Source of the DNA: Gammaproteobacteria bacterium | Lineage (GTDB): Bacteria; Pseudomonadota; Gammaproteobacteria; SZUA-229 | Direction: 5' to 3' | Assembly (NCBI GenBank): GCA_029880105.1 | Contig: JAOUPA010000072.1 | Coordinates: 1-9,609 of the forward strand | Length of the DNA stretch: 9,609 nucleotides | Shown: positions 1 through 6,844 of the stretch, in pieces | Layout: each line of letters begins with the position of its first letter | How positions within the stretch are numbered: the first letter of the stretch is position 1 | Made by a program: the position numbers and the translations under genes | The notes under the pieces: generated by a model | Database searches by the model: none | What the model saw: only the letters and a program-made list of their open reading frames with translations | What the model was told of the DNA's origin: nothing

Positions 1-566
1 AATCCCATTTTTTCTGCAATGGCTTCACGTTTTTCCCGGCTTTCCGCATCATGATGCTGCTCACGACGCACGAGTCGGCCAGGCACACCGACAACCGTAC
101 CATTTTCCGGTACATCGTGGGTAATAACCGCATTTGAACCAACGCGCGCACCTGAACTAATCGTAATGGGTCCCAGTACCTTGGCACCAGCACCAACGAC
201 CACATTATTCATCAAGGTAGGATGGCGCTTGCCTTTATTCCAGCTGGTGCCACCCAGAGTCACTCCATGATAGAGCGTGCAGTCATCACCAATCTCAGCA
301 GTTTCACCAATCACTACCCCCATTCCATGGTCGATAAAAAAACGACGTCCAATAGTGGCGCCCGGATGGATTTCAATGCCCGTTAACCAGCGCGCAATAT
401 GCGCAAAAAAACGCGCCAGCCATTTCAGTTTCCATTTCCATAAGCGATGATTGAGCCGATGCATGATCAAGGCATGCAGACCAGGATATGCCGTCAGCAC
501 CTCAAGGGTATGACGCGCCGCTGGATCACGATCAAAAACGCAGAGTATGTCTTCTCTTAAGCTAAT
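1..566 (-). CDS. cysE: Serine O-acetyltransferase (short EpsC/CysE form), 3' end beyond window
   Basis: It transfers acetyl from acetyl-CoA to L-serine, giving O-acetylserine, the carbon acceptor for cysteine synthesis in the cytoplasm. Translation from 566 gives 188 complete codons, still open at base 1. An N-terminal helical part (LREDILCVFDRDPAAR, residues 3-18; YPGLHAL, 27-33) is followed by a left-handed beta-helix of hexapeptide repeats from about residue 64. Visible signatures are DHGMGVVIGETAEIGDD (79-95), with D79-H80 matching the catalytic Asp-His of E. coli CysE, GVTLGGTSWNKGKRHP (101-116), with H115 as the second active-site His, and VVGVPGR. It lacks the long N-terminal extension of the E. 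coli enzyme. The start is inferred to be ATT at 566-564: an in-frame TAG lies four codons upstream (578-576), no ATG/GTG/TTG lies between, and AGGAG sits 6 bases before the ATT. The first in-frame GTG (500) or ATG (464) would remove conserved sequence. In related bacteria this form often precedes iscR, which would lie off the left edge (inference). Confidence 0.95.
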   Translation of the reverse strand, partial: MSLREDILCVFDRDPAARHTLEVLTAYPGLHALIMHRLNHRLWKWKLKWLARFFAHIARWLTGIEIHPGATIGRRFFIDHGMGVVIGETAEIGDDCTLYHGVTLGGTSWNKGKRHPTLMNNVVVGAGAKVLGPITISSGARVGSNAVITHDVPENGTVVGVPGRLVRREQHHDAESREKREAIAEKMG

Positions 567-572
567 GGCTGG

Positions 573-577
573 CTCCT
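573..577 (-). promoter_or_regulatory. Shine-Dalgarno AGGAG that fixes the ATT start of cysE
   Basis: On the minus strand AGGAG (577-573) is followed by six bases and then ATT (566-564). This ideal spacing, together with the in-frame stop at 578-576 and the conserved LREDI that follows, picks ATT as the initiation codon. No standard start codon lies within range of this site in the cysE frame. Confidence 0.75.
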
Positions 578-630
578 AAGTGTTTTACCTGAGTGGAAAT
601 ATAGTTCAAAAAGGGTAAATTAGCCGCGTA

Positions 631-1449
631 TTATGCCACGGACAAGGAAATCTTATAGCCTGAAAACTTACGGATATTCAATACGCCACTATCTAATATT
701 AAATATTGGCCCTTGATACCTTTTAAAACACCTTCAATGTTTTCCTGCTTATCAAAATTCAACGCTTTAACTTTCTCAGGGTAATCATCCACGGGATAGT
801 GAATCTCAACCAGTTCAGCCTCAGGCAGAAATTCAATGGCCTGTTCACCAAATTGTTGCACCAGCGCCTCAATTCTGGCTGCCGACTCTGAAACAATTCG
901 GTCTCTAACTTCAGGCAAATCAATCGAGTCTGAATTGCCCTTGAGCATCTTGCGCCAGTCAGTTCGATCAGATACATGTTTTTTTAGCTCAACTTCCAGC
1001 AATCCAGATTGCAGGCGTGTTGCCACTTTAAAAACAGGTAGTGCCTGTGTTGCACCCTGGTCAATCCAACGAGTTGGAATTTGTGTGCCACGTGTAATCC
1101 CTACTTTTATGCCCGATGAATTAGCCAGATAGACATAGTGTGTCTGCATGCAGTGTTGCTCACCCCATTGCGGCTGACGGCAGGTTCCAGCCGCGTAATG
1201 GCAGGTTTCGGGCTTCATGATGCACATATCACATTCAGCAAGGTCTCTAAAACACGGATAACAATACCCCTGGCCAAAACTTTTTTTTGTTTCACGACCA
1301 CAGGCAATACAATTGATTTCACCGCTATAGGCCAAATGAATATTCTGGCCAATCAATGCATTCATGGAAACCAGTTCATCGCCAATGGGGAGATGGTAGT
1401 TGACCGGTGAGGCCAGCTCCGCTTTCATTTTTTTAATATTACCTATCAC
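631..1449 (-). CDS. DUF2797 family protein, zinc-binding and possibly GIY-YIG-like
   Basis: This 272-residue soluble protein is of unknown function and no signal peptide or membrane segment is seen. Its composition and layout match the DUF2797 family. It holds two cysteine groups: CIAC (47-50) with CYPC (63-66), which looks like a four-Cys zinc ribbon, and a second set CDMC (73-76), C83, C90 and C100. Right after these comes HYVYLANSSGIKVGITRG (104-121), then R127 in a TRW context and E152/E154, an order resembling GIY-YIG/T5orf172 folds (inference). The start is GTG at 1449-1447, supported by AGGA (1460-1457) seven bases upstream; an ATG at codon 8 has no such site. It lies 27 bases downstream of the aminotransferase gene and 64 bases upstream of cysE, with no convincing promoter in either gap, so co-transcription is likely. 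Family call is fairly sure; biochemical role unknown. Confidence 0.85.
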   Translation of the reverse strand: MIGNIKKMKAELASPVNYHLPIGDELVSMNALIGQNIHLAYSGEINCIACGRETKKSFGQGYCYPCFRDLAECDMCIMKPETCHYAAGTCRQPQWGEQHCMQTHYVYLANSSGIKVGITRGTQIPTRWIDQGATQALPVFKVATRLQSGLLEVELKKHVSDRTDWRKMLKGNSDSIDLPEVRDRIVSESAARIEALVQQFGEQAIEFLPEAELVEIHYPVDDYPEKVKALNFDKQENIEGVLKGIKGQYLILDSGVLNIRKFSGYKISLSVA

Positions 1450-1456
1450 TCAAACA

Positions 1457-1460
1457 TCCT
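1457..1460 (-). promoter_or_regulatory. Ribosome binding site selecting a GTG start for the DUF2797 gene
   Basis: AGGA on the minus strand lies 7 bases before GTG at 1449-1447. The alternative ATG seven codons further on is preceded only by A/T-rich sequence without a purine-rich core, so GTG is preferred. Confidence 0.55.
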
Positions 1461-1476
1461 GATATCTTGATAATGC

Positions 1477-2622
1477 CTATTTTATAAATCGCCCTATTCT
1501 GCACATCGCGCGCTGCAATTCATCTACCGAACGTGTATAAGCAAAACGCACATGCGTATTTGCTTCAAACTCACCAAAATCGATACCGGGCGTCACGGCC
1601 ACACCTTCTTTCTCGAGTAACTCCCTGGTCCACTGAAATGAATCTCTGGTGATATCGCTGCAATCTGCATAAATATAAAAAGCACCTTGTGGCTTTACTG
1701 GCACTTTAAAGCCCAAGTCAGACAGTACGGGTAATAAATAATCACGGCGCTCTTTAAACATCACAACACGCTGCTGCAGTATTTCATCTGTTTCTGGTGC
1801 AAACGCGACCAGTGCAGCATACTGGGAAACGGTTGGAGGTGCGAGAAAAAGATTTTGTGCTACTCGATCAACATCATCGACGAATGATTCCGGCACCACC
1901 ATCCAGCCAATACGCCATCCCGTCATACCGAAATATTTTGAAAAACTGTTGATCACAAATATGTCATCAGACAAATCAAGCGCTGTGTATTCATCAACAT
2001 CGTAAACTAGCCCCTGATAAATTTCATCGACAATCAGGTATCCGCCCCTGCTGCGAACCGCCGCCGACAAATCACTCATTACTGATCTCTCAATAATTGT
2101 TCCTGTAGGATTTGATGGGCTTGCCACCATTGCAGCACGCGTATTACCCTGCCAGTGTTCTGAAATATGCGATGCATGAAACTGATAATTCGACTGTGAT
2201 GTAACCGGCACATCAATACTGTTCACACCCAACACTTTTGCAATATTTCGGTTACAGGGGTAGCCAGGGTCGGTCAGCAAAATACTGTCACTCGCCTCAG
2301 TCAAAACTGACAAGGCCAGCTGTAATGCGCCGGACGCACCCGGTGTGACCACCACGCGACGCGGATCAAGACTAATATCAAAGCGGCGCCGGTAATAATC
2401 CGCTATCGCCTGCCGTAATTCAGGCAAACCAGTAGCGGCAGTGTAATGCGTTCTTAACTGGCGTAGTGCCAGGATACCCGCATCGATAATGGGCCTGGCA
2501 GTCGCAAAATCTGGCTCACCTACTTCAAGATGCAGTACCGACTGACCCTCAGCCTCCAGCTGTTTGGCCCTGGCCAACAAATCCATGACGTGAAAAGGAG
2601 GAATTGCCCTGGCCCTGCTCAT
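1477..2622 (-). CDS. PLP-dependent class I/II aminotransferase (fold type I)
   Basis: This 381-residue cytoplasmic enzyme should move an amino group between an amino acid and a 2-oxo acid using pyridoxal phosphate. Diagnostic segments appear in family order: EVGEPDF (33-39), YTAATGLPELRQAI (60-73), TPGASGALQ (93-101) in the phosphate-binding region, SPSNPTG (168-174) with N171, VDEIY (198-202) with D199 and Y202, SFSKYFGMTGWRIGW (226-240) with the Schiff-base lysine K229, and HVRFAY (357-362) with the carboxylate-binding R359. The length is normal for the aspartate-aminotransferase-like branch (COG0436) and no key residue is missing. Substrate cannot be told from sequence; aspartate, alanine, aromatic or methionine-type donors remain possible. 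The ATG at 2622-2620 has AGGA about nine bases upstream. It is the first gene of a probable three-gene unit ending in cysE, which hints at amino-acid metabolism but proves nothing. Confidence 0.95.
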   Translation of the reverse strand: MSRARAIPPFHVMDLLARAKQLEAEGQSVLHLEVGEPDFATARPIIDAGILALRQLRTHYTAATGLPELRQAIADYYRRRFDISLDPRRVVVTPGASGALQLALSVLTEASDSILLTDPGYPCNRNIAKVLGVNSIDVPVTSQSNYQFHASHISEHWQGNTRAAMVASPSNPTGTIIERSVMSDLSAAVRSRGGYLIVDEIYQGLVYDVDEYTALDLSDDIFVINSFSKYFGMTGWRIGWMVVPESFVDDVDRVAQNLFLAPPTVSQYAALVAFAPETDEILQQRVVMFKERRDYLLPVLSDLGFKVPVKPQGAFYIYADCSDITRDSFQWTRELLEKEGVAVTPGIDFGEFEANTHVRFAYTRSVDELQRAMCRIGRFIK

Positions 2623-2686
2623 GCGTCACCGTCCTGCCTGGTCGTAATTGTGAAAGATTGAGAAGCACACATATCTTGCCAGTTTA

Positions 2687-2716
2687 AATACAGTCTGATC
2701 AGATCACAATTATCAA
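2687..2716 (-). promoter_or_regulatory. Possible promoter of the aminotransferase operon
   Basis: On the minus strand TTGATA (2716-2711) and TGTATT (2692-2687) are 18 bases apart and about 65 bases ahead of the start codon. Both boxes are imperfect. The palindrome at 2694-2703 lies inside the spacer, a position where a bound protein would block polymerase. This is a by-eye match only. Confidence 0.25.
2694..2703. repeat. Perfect 10-bp palindrome TCTGATCAGA in divergent promoter region
   Basis: TCTGATCAGA reads the same on both strands. It lies between the divergent aminotransferase and M23 peptidase genes, inside the proposed spacer of the minus-strand promoter, so it is a candidate operator. 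Ten-base palindromes also arise by chance, so its function is uncertain. Confidence 0.35.
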
Positions 2717-2761
2717 TGACAAATTAAACTTGACCTGTGAGTAGATTTTGCTAGTTTGTCA
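2717..2761. repeat. Inverted repeat TGACAAA / TTTGTCA flanking a candidate promoter
   Basis: The left arm TGACAAA (2717-2723) and right arm TTTGTCA (2755-2761) are perfect inverse complements. The match continues with one mismatch for two to three more positions inward (TGACAAA-T-TA against TGACAAA-C-TA). Arm centres are 38 bp apart, between three and four helical turns. The arms bracket the proposed -35/-10 of the M23 gene, so a paired or looping regulator site is possible. Confidence 0.35.
2730..2757 (+). promoter_or_regulatory. Candidate sigma-70 promoter for the M23 peptidase
   Basis: TTGACC (2730-2735) and TAGTTT (2752-2757) are separated by 16 bases, with transcription expected to start about 30 bases before the ATG at 2797. 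The -35 box is good and the -10 box weak. The arms of an inverted repeat flank it. Confidence 0.4.
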
Positions 2762-2796
2762 CACAAGAACTCACTATTAAAAAATGATTCACTAAT

Positions 2797-3630
2797 ATGA
2801 ACCCCAAACACCCTGGCTTGTTGATAATTCTGCTCCTGATGCTGCCAACGCTGACACAGGCATACCCTGAAACAGCACTGGTTCCGGGCGGTATTGCACT
2901 ACTAGCACTACCTGATTATCAGGATGGCACCGAAGTCACCTTTGATAACCAGGCTGTCGCAATCTTCCCACACAAAAATATCTGGGTTGCCATGGCAGGC
3001 ATTCCACTTGATGCCAAACCGGGTAATTATGAGTTTTCCATCAAACATCACACTGGCATCAACACTAGCGTAACCGTCAAAGCCAAGAAATATGAAGAAC
3101 AGCACCTCTCCATCACAAACAAACGCAAGGTAAATCCAACCGGAGAAGACATGAAGCGAATCAACAAGGAGAGCATCAGGAAGGCAAAAGCAAAATCACT
3201 CAGAACAGAATCCATTCCCAACGTTGATTTCATCTGGCCAGCTGAGGGCCGAATTAGCAGCGTATTCGGTCTACGTCGCTTTTTTAATGGACAGGAGCGC
3301 AAACCCCACAATGGGCTGGATATCGCCGCCGCAGTAGGCACCCCTGTCATCGCCACCGCCGACGGTACCGTCATTGATACAGGTGATTTCTTTTTCAGTG
3401 GCAACATGATCTACATCAACCATGGTCAGGGCATCATCAGCCTCTATGCACACATGGATCGTATCGATGTCAAACCCGGCGATACCGTCAAACAGGGACA
3501 ACTCATCGGCACTGTCGGTCAAACAGGTCGTGCCACCGGCCCCCATCTTCACTTTGCCGTTTTTGCCAACAAAACCCTGATTGACCCTGTCTACATGTTG
3601 CCCAAAATAGCAGCAAAAGCCGCTGAATAA
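2797..3630 (+). CDS. Exported M23 family metallopeptidase (murein endopeptidase-like)
   Basis: This 277-residue protein should cut peptide cross-links of peptidoglycan in the periplasm. Residues 1-22 form a Sec signal peptide (hydrophobic LLIILLLMLP, cleavage likely after TQA). Residues 24-96 look like a small beta-rich N-terminal domain (PGGIALLALPD, then AIFPHKNIWVAMAGIP), as in several proteobacterial M23 proteins. A strongly basic linker (about 97-137) leads to the catalytic lysostaphin-type domain from about 145: H171 and D175 of HNGLD, H219 of YAHM, and H250/H252 of GPHLHF. The zinc ligands (H171, D175, H252) and catalytic histidines are all present, so it should be active rather than an EnvC/NlpD-like degenerate activator. 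No LysM domain is seen. The ATG at 2797 has no clear Shine-Dalgarno. It is divergent from the aminotransferase and lies 127 bases upstream of infA in the same direction; infA appears to have its own promoter. Confidence 0.93.
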   Translation: MNPKHPGLLIILLLMLPTLTQAYPETALVPGGIALLALPDYQDGTEVTFDNQAVAIFPHKNIWVAMAGIPLDAKPGNYEFSIKHHTGINTSVTVKAKKYEEQHLSITNKRKVNPTGEDMKRINKESIRKAKAKSLRTESIPNVDFIWPAEGRISSVFGLRRFFNGQERKPHNGLDIAAAVGTPVIATADGTVIDTGDFFFSGNMIYINHGQGIISLYAHMDRIDVKPGDTVKQGQLIGTVGQTGRATGPHLHFAVFANKTLIDPVYMLPKIAAKAAE

Positions 3631-3685
3631 GTTGCAATAATCGTCATCATCGAAAAACTTTATCGTGCAAAATCCACTAAAATGC

Positions 3686-3713
3686 TTGCGTTAAGCCAAG
3701 AATTAACGATAAT
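3686..3713 (+). promoter_or_regulatory. Likely promoter of infA
   Basis: TTGCGT (3686-3691) and GATAAT (3708-3713) are 16 bases apart, placing the start of transcription near 3720 and leaving a leader of about 38 bases before the infA ATG. The -10 box matches the consensus at five of six positions. No terminator is evident after the M23 gene, so read-through into infA is also possible. Confidence 0.5.
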
Positions 3714-3757
3714 TACGACGCTTTAGCACAATCATTGAGACAAATCACCGGTAAAAC

Positions 3758-3976
3758 ATGGCAAAAGAAGATGCAATACAAATGGAGGGCACGGTTGTTG
3801 AAACCCTTCCAAACACAATGTTCCGAGTTGAACTGGAAAACGGTCATGTGGTTACAGCGCATATTTCAGGAAAGATGCGCAAGCACTACATTCGTATCAT
3901 GACTGGCGACCAGGTTACCGTCGAACTGACACCTTATGATCTTGAAAAGGGCCGCATTGTTTATCGCGCCAAGTAG
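3758..3976 (+). CDS. infA: Translation initiation factor IF-1
   Basis: This 72-residue essential factor binds the A site of the 30S subunit and works with IF-2 and IF-3 to position initiator tRNA. It is a single S1/OB-fold domain. Near-universal segments are visible: EGTVVETLPNTMFRVELENG (10-29), HVVTAHISGKMRK (30-42), the GDQVTVELTPYDL stretch and the C-terminal KGRIVYR. The length equals that of the E. coli protein and nothing is missing. The Shine-Dalgarno before ATG 3758 is weak; the only nearby purine-rich run (GAGA) is about 17 bases away. The gene converges on clpA with a DUF4124 gene between. In E. coli infA also converges on clpA but has aat upstream; here that place is taken by the M23 peptidase gene. 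A strong hairpin follows the stop codon. Confidence 0.98.
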   Translation: MAKEDAIQMEGTVVETLPNTMFRVELENGHVVTAHISGKMRKHYIRIMTGDQVTVELTPYDLEKGRIVYRAK

Positions 3977-4001
3977 TCTTTTCTCGACACTGAATACACA
4001 C

Positions 4002-4028
4002 AAAAGCCTGTCTTATGACAGGCTTTTT
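4002..4028. terminator. Rho-independent terminator, probably bidirectional
   Basis: A perfect 11-bp stem pairs AAAAGCCTGTC (4002-4012) with GACAGGCTTTT (4017-4027), with loop TTAT. On the plus strand it ends in five T residues 26 bases after the infA stop. On the minus strand the stem itself supplies a four-T run, 25 bases after the DUF4124 stop. The position between convergent genes fits shared termination. Confidence 0.9.
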
Positions 4029-4052
4029 ATTTACTCGAGTAACTAGATGAGA

Positions 4053-4487
4053 TTATTTACACTTTATACTAATTTGCCTTTGTAAATCTGCAATTGCCTT
4101 GTCACGTGATTTATCCGGTAATGTCACGCGATTTCCATCCTTATCCAACTTATACAATCGACCTGCCCTTTTATAATTTTTTAATCGATCTTTGGCATAG
4201 ACACATTCACGATTTTTTCTTTCACTTTCACTTTTGTCTTGATCTCTTTGCTTCTGCCTGTCCAAGCGATCACTTTCCAGGGCATCGGCTATACGCTGAC
4301 GTCGCTCCTCCCTGGATTCATTGCTCTGTGCCGGCGATGATTCCTTGACCTGCACATCCATCTGCTCACTATTGGAAGTCGGCTTATCTCCATAATGCAC
4401 AACACCATTCTGATCAACCCACTTGAAGATTTCTGCTATTGCTGGAGACGTAAACAACAGGAGCCCAAATAGGAAAAATCTATACAT
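4053..4487 (-). CDS. Small exported DUF4124 domain protein
   Basis: This 144-residue protein of unknown function probably lies in the periplasm. Residues 1-18 are a signal peptide (FFLFGLLLF core, cleavage after AIA). The DUF4124 signature follows at once: EIFKWVDQNGVVHYGDKP (19-36). Residues 48-92 are rich in charged residues and Gln/Ser, likely a helix or coiled coil. The tail is basic with two cysteines, C95 and C143, the only cysteines in the protein, which might form a disulfide (inference). The ATG at 4487 has GGGAGG about ten bases upstream. It lies 60 bases downstream of clpA on the same strand, with no terminator visible between, so it may be the last gene of the clpS-clpA unit. A functional link to ClpA is unlikely because the compartments differ. 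Confidence 0.85.
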   Translation of the reverse strand: MYRFFLFGLLLFTSPAIAEIFKWVDQNGVVHYGDKPTSNSEQMDVQVKESSPAQSNESREERRQRIADALESDRLDRQKQRDQDKSESERKNRECVYAKDRLKNYKRAGRLYKLDKDGNRVTLPDKSRDKAIADLQRQISIKCK

Positions 4488-4547
4488 GATATGTTTGCCT
4501 CCCTGTAAATCCTATGAATAACAACCACTCTTGGCTACGGAGTTAAA

Positions 4548-6809
4548 TCATGCCTCTTCAGCTTTCGGCTGTGATACTGACTCTGTTTTGATATCCAACT
4601 CCCCATCAACGACTGAAACCAGTACCTTGCCACCATGAGACAACTCACCAAACAGCAAGGCATTCGCCAACGGTTTTTTCAGGTAATCCTGAATCACCCT
4701 GGCCATTGGCCTTGCCCCCATCCTGGGATCATAGCCCTTATCAGACAACCATTTTCTTGCAGCTGCATCAACATTGATAGATACCTTTTTAGCATCCAGT
4801 TGGGTTTCAAGTTCAACAAGAAATTTGTCTACCACATGAGACAGGGTCGCAGCATCAAGTGCGCCAAACTGCACAATGGCATCGAGACGATTTCTAAATT
4901 CAGGTGTAAATATTTTCTTCAGCTCTTCTGCGCCATCAAGTTCATTCTTCTGCTCCATGAAGCCCATAGAGCGACGGTCCATCATTTGAGCGCCGGCATT
5001 GGATGTCATAATTAGAATTACGTTTCTGAAATCGGTCTTTCGTCCGTTGCTATCGGTGAGCGTGCCATGATCCATTACCTGCAACAGAATATTAAATACT
5101 TCAGGATGTGCCTTTTCAATCTCATCTAGCAACAGAACCGAGTGTGGCTGTTTTTTGATGGCTTCGGTAAGCAGACCGCCATCATCAAAACCAACATAGC
5201 CAGGGGGTGCGCCGATCAACCTGGAAACGGTATGACGCTCCATATACTCAGACATATCAAAGCGCACCAGCTCAACACCCATGATGGTAGCCAGTTGCTT
5301 ACAGACTTCGGTTTTACCAACACCGGTAGGTCCAGTAAACAGGAACGAGCCTATTGGTTTATCCGGATTACCCAGGCCAGAGCGTGACATGCGAATTGCC
5401 GTAGACAGCGTTTCAATCGCATCATTCTGACCGAACACAACCAGGTTCAGGTCACGATCAATATTCTTGAGCACTTCGGTGTCTGAGGTTGAAACTGTCT
5501 TTGATGGAATACGCGCAATCTTGGAAACAATATTCTCAATATCATGAACATTAATTGATGCCTTACTTGATTTGCTCTGTAGCTGTCGATGTGCACCCGC
5601 TTCATCAATCACATCAATGGCCTTATCTGGCAGAAACCGATCGGTAATATAGCGCTCAGATAACTCAGCAGCAGCACGTATCGCATTATTGCTATACTTC
5701 ACATCGTGATGCTCCTCAAATCGCGTCTTCAGGCCTTTGAGAATCTCGATGGTCTCTTCGACACTGGGCTCGGGCAAATCAATTTTCTGAAAACGTCGAG
5801 CCAGTGCATGATCTTTTTCGAAAATACTGCGGAACTCACTATAAGTAGTAGAACCGATGCACTTCAATTCACCCGAGGCCAGTACTGGCTTAATTAAATT
5901 TGAAGCATCCATAACACCACCTGATGCAGAGCCAGCACCAATAATGGTATGAATTTCATCAATAAATAGAATAGAACCTGCGCGCTGCTTCAAATGTTTT
6001 AAAACAGCTTTCAATCGCTTCTCAAAATCACCACGGTATTTTGTACCCGCAACCAGTGCACCCAGGTCGAGCGAATAAATAGTGCAATCGTTTAATACCT
6101 CTGGCACTTCCTTATCAACGATTCTTTTTGCGAGGCCTTCTGCCAATGCAGTTTTGCCCACACCTGCCTCACCTACTAGTAAGGGATTATTTTTTCTACG
6201 ACGACACAAAGTTTGAATGGTTCGCTCAATTTCATCCTCGCGACCAATTAGTGGATCAATATGACCCTGCATAGCCCGTTGATTAAGATTGGTCGTGAAA
6301 TTTTCCAGGGGTTGATTTTCGCCATCGGCGTTAGGCTCTTCCTGAGAAAGACTATCGAGATCATCAAGATCATCTGAAACTTTAGTAATACCATGTGAGA
6401 TATAATTAACAATATCAAGGCGGGTTACATTTTGCTGACTTAACAAATAGACAGCCTGTGATTCCTGTTCACCGAACATAGCTACCAACACATTGGCGCC
6501 GACCACTTCTTTTTTACCGGATGATTGTACGTGAAAAACCGCACGTTGCAGAACACGTTGAAAACCAAGTGTAGGCTGGACTTCACCGCCAACAATATCG
6601 CCAAAAACGGGGGTATGTTTATCGAGATATTCGCGCAGCTCACTGGCCAGCAAATTAAGATCCGCACCACAGGCCTGCAGCACAGAATTTGCACTACTAT
6701 TATCCAGCAGCGCTAACAGTAGATGCTCTACTGTAATATATTCATGTCTTTTATCACGCGCTTCGTTGAACGCCTGATTCAATGATACTTCAAGCTCCTT
6801 ACTCAACAT
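4548..6809 (-). CDS. clpA: ATP-dependent Clp protease ATP-binding subunit ClpA
   Basis: This 753-residue hexameric AAA+ unfoldase threads substrates into the ClpP peptidase chamber. Residues 1-145 are the N-domain that docks ClpS, followed by an acidic linker (146-170, rich in Asp/Glu). AAA-1 has Walker A GEAGVGKT (213-220, K219), pore loop KYRG (257-260), Walker B LFIDE (281-285) and an arginine pair at 338-339. AAA-2 has Walker A GPTGVGKT (493-500, K499), pore loop GYVG (537-540), Walker B LLLDE (559-563), RNR (639-641) and sensor-2 GARP (698-701). There is no long ClpB-type middle coiled coil, and the length is close to E. coli ClpA (758). The ClpP-docking loop reads MGF (615-617), where IGL or IGF is usual. 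The ATG at 6809 has GAGG seven bases upstream. It lies 73 bases downstream of clpS, the classical order. Confidence 0.98.
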   Translation of the reverse strand: MLSKELEVSLNQAFNEARDKRHEYITVEHLLLALLDNSSANSVLQACGADLNLLASELREYLDKHTPVFGDIVGGEVQPTLGFQRVLQRAVFHVQSSGKKEVVGANVLVAMFGEQESQAVYLLSQQNVTRLDIVNYISHGITKVSDDLDDLDSLSQEEPNADGENQPLENFTTNLNQRAMQGHIDPLIGREDEIERTIQTLCRRRKNNPLLVGEAGVGKTALAEGLAKRIVDKEVPEVLNDCTIYSLDLGALVAGTKYRGDFEKRLKAVLKHLKQRAGSILFIDEIHTIIGAGSASGGVMDASNLIKPVLASGELKCIGSTTYSEFRSIFEKDHALARRFQKIDLPEPSVEETIEILKGLKTRFEEHHDVKYSNNAIRAAAELSERYITDRFLPDKAIDVIDEAGAHRQLQSKSSKASINVHDIENIVSKIARIPSKTVSTSDTEVLKNIDRDLNLVVFGQNDAIETLSTAIRMSRSGLGNPDKPIGSFLFTGPTGVGKTEVCKQLATIMGVELVRFDMSEYMERHTVSRLIGAPPGYVGFDDGGLLTEAIKKQPHSVLLLDEIEKAHPEVFNILLQVMDHGTLTDSNGRKTDFRNVILIMTSNAGAQMMDRRSMGFMEQKNELDGAEELKKIFTPEFRNRLDAIVQFGALDAATLSHVVDKFLVELETQLDAKKVSINVDAAARKWLSDKGYDPRMGARPMARVIQDYLKKPLANALLFGELSHGGKVLVSVVDGELDIKTESVSQPKAEEA

Positions 6810-6844
6810 AACGCTACCTCATCACTCAGTGTACAAATAAAATC

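Noticed and set aside
2784..2795. Three-codon mini-ORF (ATG ATT CAC TAA) just before the M23 ATG
   Set aside because: It ends one base before the real start and could couple translation, but it has no clear ribosome binding site and such mini-ORFs are common by chance in A/T-rich leaders.
3048..3407. Minus-strand open frame of 119 codons under the M23 gene
   Set aside because: It overlaps a gene with intact catalytic motifs, and no signal peptide, domain or independent promoter supports it.
3631..3685. Terminator after the M23 peptidase gene
   Set aside because: Repeated CGTCATCATCG-like bases were examined, but no stem of useful length followed by a T-run is present.
4635..5015. Open frame of 126 codons on the plus strand inside clpA
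   Set aside because: Antisense to the conserved AAA-2 region; sequence is Cys/His-rich without family character, as expected for a shadow frame.
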